Below the pieces are notes generated by a model. The model saw only the letters and a program-made list of their open reading frames with translations. It made no database searches and was not told the origin of the DNA. The translations under genes were made by a program, and so were the position numbers. A stretch of DNA of 64,000 bases from Fomitopsis serialis (taxonomy: Eukaryota > Basidiomycota > Agaricomycetes > Polyporales > Fomitopsidaceae), in contig NW_025955050.1 of assembly GCF_022376445.1 (NCBI RefSeq), positions 1 through 64,000 of the forward strand, read 5' to 3'. Positions 43,370 through 52,137 of the stretch are shown here, piece after piece (positions within the stretch are counted from its first letter, which is position 1; every line of letters starts with the position of its first letter).

Positions 43370-43917
43370 AGGAGGGCGCGCGCGGTCGCGCACGTCCTCC
43401 TTTGACATGCATCAGGGGTGCGCGCACCATGATATGCATGCCCAAATACACCTCGGTAGGAGGGCGCGCGCGATCGCGCGCGCCCTCCTATTTAGCAGAT
43501 ATATGTACACACACACCGTATACGTTGGCAGAATAGACGCCGGTACACATGCCATGTAGGAGGGCGCGCGCGATCGCGCGCGCCCTCCTATACCATGGAT
43601 CATGGGTGCACGCACCATCCCATACATGTCCAGATATCTGTGTTTAGGAGGACGCGCGCGGTCGCGCGCGCCCTCCTATAAGACACATTTTGATTGGACA
43701 TGTGCTGTGTATGCACACTGAAATAGACGCTGATATAGGTACGATTAGGAGGGCGCGCGCGATCGCGCGCGCCCTCCTAATTGGTATGTATGCCATCTCC
43801 ATAATATCCGTGTTTAGGAGGTCGCGCATGGTCGCGTGCGTCCTCCTTAATGTACCTTGTCATGACCCATCCAGCATACATTTTAGGAGGGCGCGCGCGA
43901 TCGCGCGCGCCCTCCTA
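43370..43917. repeat. Palindrome array B (AGGAGGGC identity), nine sites
   Basis: In order: long 43370-43401; short GGTGCGCGCACC 43417-43428; long 43457-43490; long 43557-43590; degenerate short GGTGCACGCACC 43605-43616; long 43645-43678; long 43746-43779; long variant 43816-43847; long 43884-43917. The long arms read TAGGAGGGCGCGCGC. Order and types match array A one to one, including the same degenerate fifth site. Confidence 0.95.
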
Positions 43918-44068
43918 TGAGGCATCTTTTGGTGCATATGTACTACTCACACAGTGGAGAAATGTCACCACTTGCCTTATATGGTTATGCCCATATATAG
44001 TAATTCGTATATCGGGCAACACAACCCCACCACAACCCCCCCATGTTTACTGTAGGTCACTATAATGC

Positions 44069-44542
44069 ACCACTGGCGCAGGCTTCGCTATTGTGAATGC
44101 CAGTGCCCGGTGTGCTCTTTCTGCGCGAGAGACACGGCCCGCCGCCGTGCACCACTGGCGCATAATTCACTACTGACAGTCGGAGCGGAGGGCTGTCCGT
44201 GCATGTCATCCCGTAGATTGTGTGCGTATTCTGTCGTATGCACTACCTTTGTTGTACTTTCCCAGGCTTCCCTGAGGGTTCTAAGACTCGTAGGCAGATG
44301 TTCCGTGCTCAGAAGTGCCGTGAGCATCGTATGCCGTGCGCCAGTGAACTTGAACAGTGTCGATTGCAGTGAGGATGCAAGTTCCGTGTTTAATGCGCCA
44401 AAGATGTGCATTTATTCCATGAGTATATGTACTCCGGTGCACCGTTTCCTGCGCCATGGCCTGTAATTTCTGTGTGTAGGGGACTTTCCTAGACTTTCCT
44501 ACGTCCAAAATGTGTCCAATTTCCCCATAACCTAACCCTTAG
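44069..44542. other. Right edge region of the island
   Basis: No convincing gene. The words GCACCACTGGCGCA occur twice (about 44070 and 44147). The region ends with CCCCATAACC and CCTAACCCTTAG (44523-44542), after which coding sequence of ordinary chromosomal type appears. Confidence 0.4.
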
Positions 44543-44800
44543 CCGACGATGCCAGCCAACGCCAGACGTGAGGTGCAGGACGATGCGCGCGCCGACGACG
44601 CGCTTGAGGAAGTCGACAGGCGAGCCCGACGCAGCTGGTGAAGGCGGTGGTGGCGGGAGGTCGAGGACGAGAGTAAACACGTGAGGGCAGCAGGTGGGCG
44701 CGTTTGATCGACGGATGCGCGCCTCTCCTCTCCGTGTCGCCGTCAACGGCAGCAGTGCACTCGGGTCTCTGTGCGCTCGCCCCATCTACTCTGCCCGTCA

Positions 44801-45445
44801 TGTTCGACGCCCATATAACACCCCAAGCCGCCCCGAAAACCCTGTTCCCGCACAGCACGCCCCGAGGCTCGCGACGACGACTGCTGGCTCGCCGACGACG
44901 ACCTCTCCCCGGAACAGGCCCACCCGCGCGTGGTCCCTGACTGGCCCACTGACTCTGGCGACTCGGAGGACGCGCACCTCGTCTGCACGGGAGTAAGCCC
45001 CTTCCCCGACCATGCCGCCGCCAGAGCTCCTTCCTGTGTCTCGGTAGCCCGAGGTTATTGATATCAGCTGGAGGCACAACCTCAGCTACGACCCACGTCT
45101 CGGCGACGAAGACGAGGATGAAGCCGCATATGGCCCCTACCACGTTCCCCGCGACATCCCGCCTCTCCGCTATGTCCGTATCGAGACGCCTTCTTGGGGC
45201 CCCGGAGGCTCGCAGGGCCGTTCCTCGCCCAGCGACACTGAGAAGCAACCTCAGCGGCGCGAAAGACGGTCCTGCGGCCAGTACACGAATGCACTCCGCC
45301 AGACTGCAGCCAGGTACTTCCCTCTCGACCTTGCGTGGATCCCAGCCAACTTCTCCTGGCCAAAGATCAAGCCTATCGTCCGTAGTTTCGTCATGGCTTG
45401 TATATCCGTCGTCTTCATGGTTCTAAGCCCAGTCGTGCACTCCGC
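44801..45445 (+). pseudogene. 5' fragment of an aromatic acid exporter-like (ArAE/DUF2421) gene
   Basis: An exon ending near 44988 (EARDDDCWLADDD to DAHLVCTG) is spliced through an intron of about 56 nt to SWRHNLSYDPRLGDEDEDE and WIPANFSWPKIKPIVRSF, then a hydrophobic segment VMACISVVFMVLSPV. The tryptophan-rich IPANFSWPKIKP motif just before the first membrane span is typical, as I recall it, of N termini of fungal ArAE/DUF2421 membrane proteins, which usually exceed 900 residues. The remaining spans and C-terminal domain are missing: after about 45440 the sequence is occupied by a gene on the other strand. The upstream frame from the ATG at 44801 does not join cleanly. Damage beside the island edge may reflect island insertion or rearrangement. 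Confidence 0.5.
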
Positions 45446-45459
45446 AAGTATCATTCATA

Positions 45460-46293
45460 TTACTCTGCTACACTCAGGCCAACCGGTACATTCTCACAGA
45501 CGACGCAGACGAGCGAAAGTAGGAACCAGCCTAGCGCACCAATCCCCGCCGCACGAGCGATATCCGACATATCGCACCCACGACTCCATGTCGCTCTGAG
45601 AATCGCCCACCCAGCCGCGCCGGATGCCGCACCATACGAGACGAAGAGAAGAGTCTTGCAGACCTGCAGTAAGCATGCACTGCTCAGTGGCCAGCGGCGA
45701 ACGAGCGGGTGTGGCGCCCGCCTCGCTAACGCACGAGAGACGGATAGGTAGGTCGCGTAGAGAGGCAGGCTCAACACCGCTGCACCTGCAGCTCCTACCC
45801 GCCTCGCGCATTGGATATTCAGTTCACTTTCGGGGAGGCAGGTATGAGTTCTACGGCGGACGGTTTGGCCGAGCGACATCCCGACGAAGCCCAGGAACGC
45901 GGCGCCTCCGACGACCCATGCGAGTACACCGGGTACGTGGAGGAGTCGTGAAACATGTGGCGTTCGCCCGTTCGAGGAATCAGGACACTCTACGGCGAGT
46001 TCGGCTGGATTACTGATGCTCGAGCTTGAATACAGGCTACTCGGTGGGTCGACGCTGTCATCACCGCGGTGAGAAATTGAAGGATACGCTGCTGTTGCTG
46101 CGATTGTGGCCCAACTCTGTGGTGAGCAGCGATGGGCCGGGTCGTGATAGAACTCAATGGGAGATACACCAGGACGTACCAGACTTGGCTTCGAAGGCAT
46201 GCTCGTACACTGAGAAGTCCGCGCGGGGTCTTGGATTCTTGGATAGCTCGGCGCAGACAGAGGTGGCGAACGGGCTCTCGGAGACGGCACCAT
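45460..46293 (-). CDS. Small four-span membrane protein, unknown function
   Basis: A single-exon frame of about 278 residues. The N-terminal 120 residues are hydrophilic and rich in Ser and Pro. Four hydrophobic stretches follow: VLAWVVGGAAFLGFVGM, AAGAAVLSLPLYATYL, LLQVCKTLLFVSYGAASG and AAGIGALGWFLLSLVCVV. The start could also be the ATG near 46197. It overlaps the tail of the ArAE fragment on the opposite strand. I do not recognise the family. Confidence 0.55.
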   Translation of the reverse strand: MVPSPRARSPPLSAPSYPRIQDPARTSQCTSMPSKPSLVRPGVSPIEFYHDPAHRCSPQSWATIAATAAYPSISHRGDDSVDPPSSLYSSSSISNPAELAVECPDSSNGRTPHVSRLLHVPGVLAWVVGGAAFLGFVGMSLGQTVRRRTHTCLPESELNIQCARRVGAAGAAVLSLPLYATYLSVSRALARRAPHPLVRRWPLSSACLLQVCKTLLFVSYGAASGAAGWAILRATWSRGCDMSDIARAAGIGALGWFLLSLVCVVCENVPVGLSVAE

Positions 46294-47531
46294 GTGCGTA
46301 TATGAGGCGGTTACAGCTGTCAAGTGCGCTTATGAGTAGGGCCACCGAGTTGGAGTTTTTCCGAAGAGCTCTGGGAAAGAAGTATCGGTGGACGGTGGAA
46401 GACGACGGCGTACGGGAGTAAAGACAATACGTGCAGCCGGACTTATCTAGTAAACGTTGGATAGAGTTCGACGCCCATGCGCACAGGTAACACCGACCAC
46501 TCAGTGAAGGGTCTGATCCCTAAGCATGGTGGCCTTATTGTCGGTCGTCCTGGAATGTAGCCAATCAGTGGACCGGTTGACCATCGGCGCAACATACCAT
46601 AAACAACTAATGGAGGTACGCTGCGTGGAAGGTCGTTGTGTGCCGTCTCATTTTTATTGAAGAGATGCGTCGCCACTGTGAAGGATATCGAGTCGGAGGC
46701 ACGGGTGATTAGGGCGATCCGAGTCCGTAGTGCTCTGCACTCACTGATTATACGCTGTACTAGTTACTGGCTTTGGCTTCGTATTTCTTCCGCTGTCTCA
46801 GGTTGTGCAGCGAACATGTTAGCCTGCATATATGACGATCAAGGTCGCCGTCAAGTCTACGATGATTCAAATCTCAAAGTCACTGTCAGGACAGTCGGTG
46901 GTACTTATCTGCACGTGGTCGCGCCCGTCACGAAGCCAAATGCGCTTCACCTTTCTCTTCTTCTGCTACGCGAGTCCGAGCAGTGTTTCTCCTTGTATTC
47001 ATCGGCAGTCAATATCCTTGTTCTCGACGGTGAACGGAAAACTAGCTGGGATCCCCGAGTCTCCGGTACGTTGACTTGGAATGTGCGCAAACGTTGGGTA
47101 GTGTGCTGGTGGAAGCTTGTGCACTGGAAATCCTGCGAGCGCGTAGAGCCGCCTTCGACGTCGCCGCGGATTTTGCTCTCTTCCGGTACGTGCAGTAGTG
47201 CAAGCTCGAGGCACTGGTCCAGGTCTGCTGACTACCGTAGTGTCATTTCGCGACGGCTACGCCCTCTCGCTACATGACAGTGTAGTCGTCATCTAGCCGG
47301 CCGACGCGTCGGTCGAGTCACCGCCCTGGAAGGCTGTCCGCTCGGCATGGGGCTATGCTACAGCGCCTCGGACGACGTGCTCGGTTTGGAAGGAGACCTG
47401 CCGTATGTGGAAGACGCATCACATGACGGGAAGGGACCGAGCGGGGCGGTGCGGGGTGGCTCAGCGCTCAAGTACTTTGGGTGTGTGTGCGGCGGAAGAT
47501 ACGCGCTCTATCACCGCACTCGACCATCACC
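46294..47531. other. Intergenic stretch without a supported gene
   Basis: Several medium open frames occur on both strands (one at about 46636-47277 plus), but none shows introns, composition or motifs of a real gene. The promoter of the next gene must lie in its right part. Confidence 0.4.
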
Positions 47532-48943
47532 ATGCCACATCAGACACACTACTCTGTCGCCAATCCGAGCCCTGGCCTGTCCGAGGAGCAAGTCCAGGAC
47601 GCGTTCCATTCCTACCTCAAGTCCTCGCTCACTCAGGCAAAGGTCGAGGGCCTCCTGCCCGCCAATGTCTTGTCCAGCGCGGAGGGGGATCTCATGATCA
47701 CAGGTGCGTAACATTCGATGTTACAGTATACCCCAGAAACCAACTTGTGAACCCAGGACCCGCGCTATGTCTCTACTTTGCCGCGCTGCGCTCGACGACC
47801 GAGCCGCCATCCGTGCCCCTCCCTCGCCGCTCCAAAACTTCCACCGCAGCCTTCAATCTCTCCGAGGAGAACTGCCCACCCACCTTCCGCCCCTTCTGGC
47901 TCGTCTGGTCGCATGCCGTCCCGGAGATTCAGGCTCTCACACCCGAGCACCAGCACGACCTCGCCCGCATTATCTGCAACCTCCCACCCATCGCCGTACC
48001 CTCCAACTCTCGTCTCTGCGGCATTGCCGCAGACCTCAGGGCAGTAGCAATTGAGATCAGCATGCGGCGGACGTTTCAAGATCGCTACGTCAACGACCTC
48101 CAGGCGGCCCTCGACGCAGGCACGAACGGCCGCACGAAGATGAAGGCCAGCTTCGTCCCTCCACCCTCGTACGACGCACCCGCCTCCGCCTCACCAAAGC
48201 ACTCTCCTTCTCCCTCGCTCTCGCACCATGCCTCCTTCAGCCCCATGCCGCCCTCGCCCACGAGCCCCAAGCCGACCATCCTCGCCCCCGACGCGCCCGC
48301 CATCGAGTTCATCCGCGAGACGCTCTACGCGGCGCTCGCTGACGTGATCGAGCGCATGCCCTCCCTCCGACGCGCCCTCCGCAGAGACCCCACCCGCGCG
48401 TACTTCGCCGCCGTCGCCTTCGCCATCCTCTCCGTCGCCACCTCCTCCGTCACCCACCCCGCAAGGCGCAAGTCCTTCGCAGACGTCCTTCCCTCGTCCG
48501 GTGCGAACGGGCACGCTGGCGTGGAGCAGGAGGCGACGATATACGGCGTGCTCGATAAGACGCTCCTCCTCAGCCAGTGCCCGCCCGACCTCCGCCCATT
48601 TATGGCCGAGCTCTGCGCGATCGGCCGGGCTGCGCACGAGATGGAGGAGCAAGACTCGGTCGCGACTGTGCAGGCCCTCGAGCGCGGCGAGGACCCGCCC
48701 CTGCCTCGTCTCGACCGTGCGCGCGATATACTTGAGGGTGGCGTCGGCCATGCGTTCGACGGTGCGGCTGCGGCGGACGTGCCCCGTGCGGCTGACCACC
48801 GGCGCAGGACGACGAGCACGGAGAACAGGGCGGTCGCGTTCGCGAATCGGATCAACGCGCTTGCGCTGGGCATGACGAGGCTGAGGGCGTTCAGGGAGAG
48901 GCAGGACATGGTGTTCAAGGTGTTGGCCGGGGTAGGCGGATAG
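47532..48943 (+). CDS. Uncharacterised 452-aa fungal protein
   Basis: Two exons (47532-47703 and 47757-48943) joined through a 53-nt GT-AG intron give 452 residues in frame. The N terminus MPHQTHYSVANPSPGLSEEQ is followed by a helical region (VQDAFHSYLKSSLTQAKVEG), then FRPFWLVWSHAVPEIQALTP. The centre is Pro/Ser-rich (KHSPSPSLSHH) and predicted disordered. The C-terminal half is helical with a moderately hydrophobic YFAAVAFAILSVATSS. No known domain is recognised. A lone gene on the chromosomal side, without neighbours suggesting a role. Confidence 0.8.
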
Positions 48944-49428
48944 ACCGTTTGGTGCGCTGCGCTTGTGGTTTCCTCTTCGTCATCCTCGTATGTTATAACC
49001 CTGGTTAGTTTTACATTACACCCCCATCTGTTATGTAATGCCGGACGTCGCGCTTGCTCTGCGCTCCATCTGTTACTTATAATCACGACCACAGTCGTAT
49101 CTTCGATACCATGTACGCATGTACCATAATTCTCGACTCTGCGGACATACGAAGTGTATCAATACAATTTTTGTAGGCGTATGTTCACCTGTTATAACGC
49201 AGTAAGCTGGCAAGTCCGTTCTCGGAATCTCTGAGACTGGTCTGAACGTTTCGTTCGTTGACATTGATAAACCTCGGATCAACTTAAACCGTATAAACGG
49301 AGCCGGAGAGGGCTACAGCCACAGACGCGTTTGCTTCCGCCCAACTTGAACATATGCACACGCCACTCACGCGTCCCGCCGGCGGTCACTTAGTTGCACA
49401 TCCATAATCTCGCGCGCACAGCACACCC
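48944..49428. other. Intergenic region
   Basis: Contains the 3' end of the preceding gene and the promoter of the HNH gene. A TATAAAC word lies at about 49291, 138 nt before the next start. Nothing else is seen. Confidence 0.4.
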
Positions 49429-51165
49429 ATGCCGAAGAGAAAGCGAAGCACAGCAGCAGCAACAGCAGTAACAGCAACAACAGAGCCACGCGATGTCTGG
49501 CGGAACATCTCACCTGAAGAAGCGAGCGGGCAGAGCAAGAGCCTGACCGCGCGACGGTCTCCTAACACGGTATACACCGAGTACCTCACCCTCACCCCCG
49601 AACAGACGTCCGCCCTTGAGCAGGCCTACTCACCCGACGGCAAGCCTCAAGAAGACCGGGAGTTCGTCGCGGACGACGAGGCGTCCCAGAACGACGCGAC
49701 GGCCCTCCTCACGAACCTCCGCCTGGACATTGCACACCAGGCGCGCCCACAGCCTTGGTGGAGCTTCTGGAGCGTGAAATGGGCCAGTCGGCAGAACCAC
49801 AAGAGCTCGAAGTCGCCGGAGAAGACGAGGCGGATTCTCTTCCAGTGGTGCGTCGCGTGACGCCGCAGACTACTAGTGCCATCCCTGATCCCTGACCGCG
49901 CCGTCCAGCGACTCTGGGTACAACCACAAGGTCGTCGGCGTGAAGAAGCGGCAGAATGCATGGAGAAACTTACACTTCACAGGCTGTCTCGCGCACGTCG
50001 AGGCTACCTACATCGTCGCCACCGGCACGGTCCTGCGCGTCCGCGGGGTCTTCGCGCACAACGACGCGTGCCGGTCGGCTCAGCGGTCAGTCGCCCACCA
50101 ATCGCCAGCCCAGCCACCGAGTGGTCCGTCGGTGAGCCTTCCTCTCGAAAATCCGCTGCCACTTCCCTCGGACGCTCCTCCGCCCGGCTTCGAACACGAG
50201 CACATTGAGGACTACAGCTCAGTCGACTCCAACACTGCCGCGTTCGCCACCAACCTCGACAGGCGGGACGTGTTCCTGGGCCAGCAGGCCTGTATCGTAT
50301 GCGGCGCAGACATAGTAGAGCGCTGTCATGTCATCCCACCATCCGAACGGGAAACAGTACGTGTCAAGCTCACACCTGCTCTAGTCTTCTCACTGTTTCG
50401 TAGTGGGAGGACCTACAAAACCGGGGCTATGTCCCTACCACAGCGAAGAGTGCCTCAGACGAGCTGAGGAACGCCATCACGCTTTGCCCAAACCACCACA
50501 AAAGGTTCGACAGCTACCAGGCGTTCATCCGCTTCTGTCCCGAAGTGCGGACCCCCTCCCTCTTTGCGCTCCTCAGGGTACTTACGTACGGATTCTATGT
50601 ACAGGTCAGGAAGTACGTGTTCGTGAATTACAGTGAAACCCCAAGCGAGACCGCCTTCCACGGCAAGGCCGTCGCGCTCGAGAGCCACCACGACCACGCA
50701 CCCTTCCCCGCCGTCTTCCTCATACACGAATGCCGCGTCCGGGGCTTCTGGCCTTTCCGGAGCCCCACCGTCGACATCCTTTCGCCAGTCCCCTGGCAGG
50801 ACTGGCTCCTCTCCCGCGAGATCATCGACTCTGAGGAGAACATCCGCCACGAGGGCCGTGCGGGGCCCGTCGCCAGCACATACGTGCATGCGCCCGGACC
50901 AACGATGCCGCTCCCGTTCCCTGCCTTCCCTGCTTGTGTTGATCCAGTGTTGCTAGTTACGGGCATGCACACTATCCCTCCCCCCACGACGGATTTCGTG
51001 GCCCTCGTTCTTGCCGCCGCACAGAGCATGCCGACGTGGAGGGCGTGCCAGATCGAGGGGCAGTCGTGGGAGGGCGCGGCCGAGGAGAACATCACGAAGT
51101 ACCAACATGCCGTCGGTAGCGACCAGGTGGAGCGCGCGCAGCACGGCGGTCTACCGTTCTTTTGA
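49429..51165 (+). CDS. Zinc-binding plus HNH-type domain protein
   Basis: Exons 49429-49847, 49909-50356, 50404-50544 and 50605-51165 give 522 residues. The N terminus MPKRKRST is a likely nuclear signal. Residues about 135-200 contain FQCDSGYNHK, TGCLAHVEATY and GVFAHNDAC, a Cys/His pattern like WRKY/FLYWCH-type fingers in basidiomycete proteins. Residues about 275-340 form an HNH_2-like motif: CIVCGADIVERCHVIPP, then a gap, then ITLCPNHHKRFDSYQ, giving the two CxxC-like pairs and the H...N-H-H core. The C-terminal 190 residues are a conserved-looking globular tail. Fungal genomes carry many HNH proteins of this kind with unknown substrates. Nuclease activity is not shown. It lies 5 kb outside the island and is free of frameshifts. 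Confidence 0.75.
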
Positions 51166-52137
51166 AGGTGCGTGCATGTATCGACAGCAGCAGTGTGGTA
51201 TGACTGATTGCGCCAGTACTCAGGCGGCATATAGGACATTGAAAATACTGGGCGGTGCACCTGTTCCTCCTGCCCCTCGGTCGTTGGTCGCGTTTCCCTC
51301 CCCGCACCGTCCGCCCGTATGCTCGCCAACTCTCGCTGGCACGGCGGCCGCCCGCTGTATCTGTCGGGTATGATGCTATTACCCGAGCGGTGAACCTCTC
51401 AAAGACGCATCAGCTCTATCTTACCTATTAATCTAATTGTGATCTTGAAGTACTCACAGGAAGCAATAATCTCGAGGATTCGCTCGCGGCGATGACCCGT
51501 GCGCAACCTGGCTGGTCCCCTGGGTTCCCCGAGGTGGGTTCGGTGATGCGCTGACATCTGAACGGGTGGTTGCAGTGGACGTGGCGGACTATTGTTGTAG
51601 GGCGGTGAGCACAGACAACAGGGATATTGCGGTTAGGACGTATGCCCTCGGGTGGACATGGGTGTCTTAGCGGTGGTAGGCGCGTAAGTGGGTAGAGTGA
51701 TGTACTCTGCGTATTCGTCGTGATCTGAGTCACTCTACTGTATATCTGACGAACGAATGTCTGTCTGTCGAGACACAGAACGATCCACTTCATATATAAC
51801 CCGTAGAGACCAGGACCAATACATGCTTTCCTCGTATCATCACCGGTACCTGCATGGCGGCTCATGAAGTGTAGCTCCTCCGTCCGCTACTTATCGGATG
51901 TCATGGCACAATCCCAACATACCTTGAAGTTGTCTGTCTGGTCGAATGGCGTGGTCGTTAAATGGCCACACTACCGCCAGAATTGTCCGGAAGTCATCAC
52001 GCTGCGCTAGTATACAAATCGAGGTTCAAACGTTAAATACTTGCGCGCGGTGGACCATGTCAATGGAATGGCTATGAGTTGGAGCACCGAGGCCGTCAAG
52101 ACAAGTATATAGTGCGAGAGCCGCTAAGAAAGCTGTT
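51166..52137. other. Intergenic region between convergent genes
   Basis: No supported gene. Short open frames on both strands lack splice or codon evidence. Confidence 0.4.

Larger units (their letters stand above)
41047..44068. repeat. Segmental duplication, unit B (Y exon 1, X2, palindrome array)
   Basis: Collinear with unit A at 34630-37690. Gene X differs by scattered substitutions without disrupting the frame, while spacers have diverged more. All long palindromes carry the AGGAGGGC identity instead of AGGTGATC. The right limit is again CACTATAAT near 44065. Confidence 0.9.
474..44542. mobile_element. Candidate composite accessory island rich in module-specific palindromes
   Basis: The stretch holds only unrecognised or decayed genes, several in two or three copies, separated by palindrome arrays. 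It stops near 44.54 kb, where ordinary chromosomal genes begin. Telomere-like words in opposite orientation occur at 10621-10632 and 44531-44542 and may mark an edge. No reverse transcriptase, integrase, Rep/helicase of Helitron type, tyrosine recombinase or recognisable DDE transposase was seen, so mobility is inferred from duplication and truncation of modules alone. The left edge may lie outside the window, and the island may be several nested elements. Confidence 0.35.

Noticed and set aside
44065..44466. Small Cys-rich open frame at the island edge
   Set aside because: Part of it is shared spacer of unit B, it lacks conserved motifs, and no promoter or intron supports it.
474..44542. Starship, Helitron, LTR or KDZ-type element
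   Set aside because: No tyrosine recombinase of captain type, Rep/helicase, reverse transcriptase or recognisable transposase core could be found; the SNF2-like protein is not a Helitron helicase.
46636..47277. A 213-codon open frame on the plus strand
   Set aside because: Codon and residue composition look random, with no domain or splice evidence.
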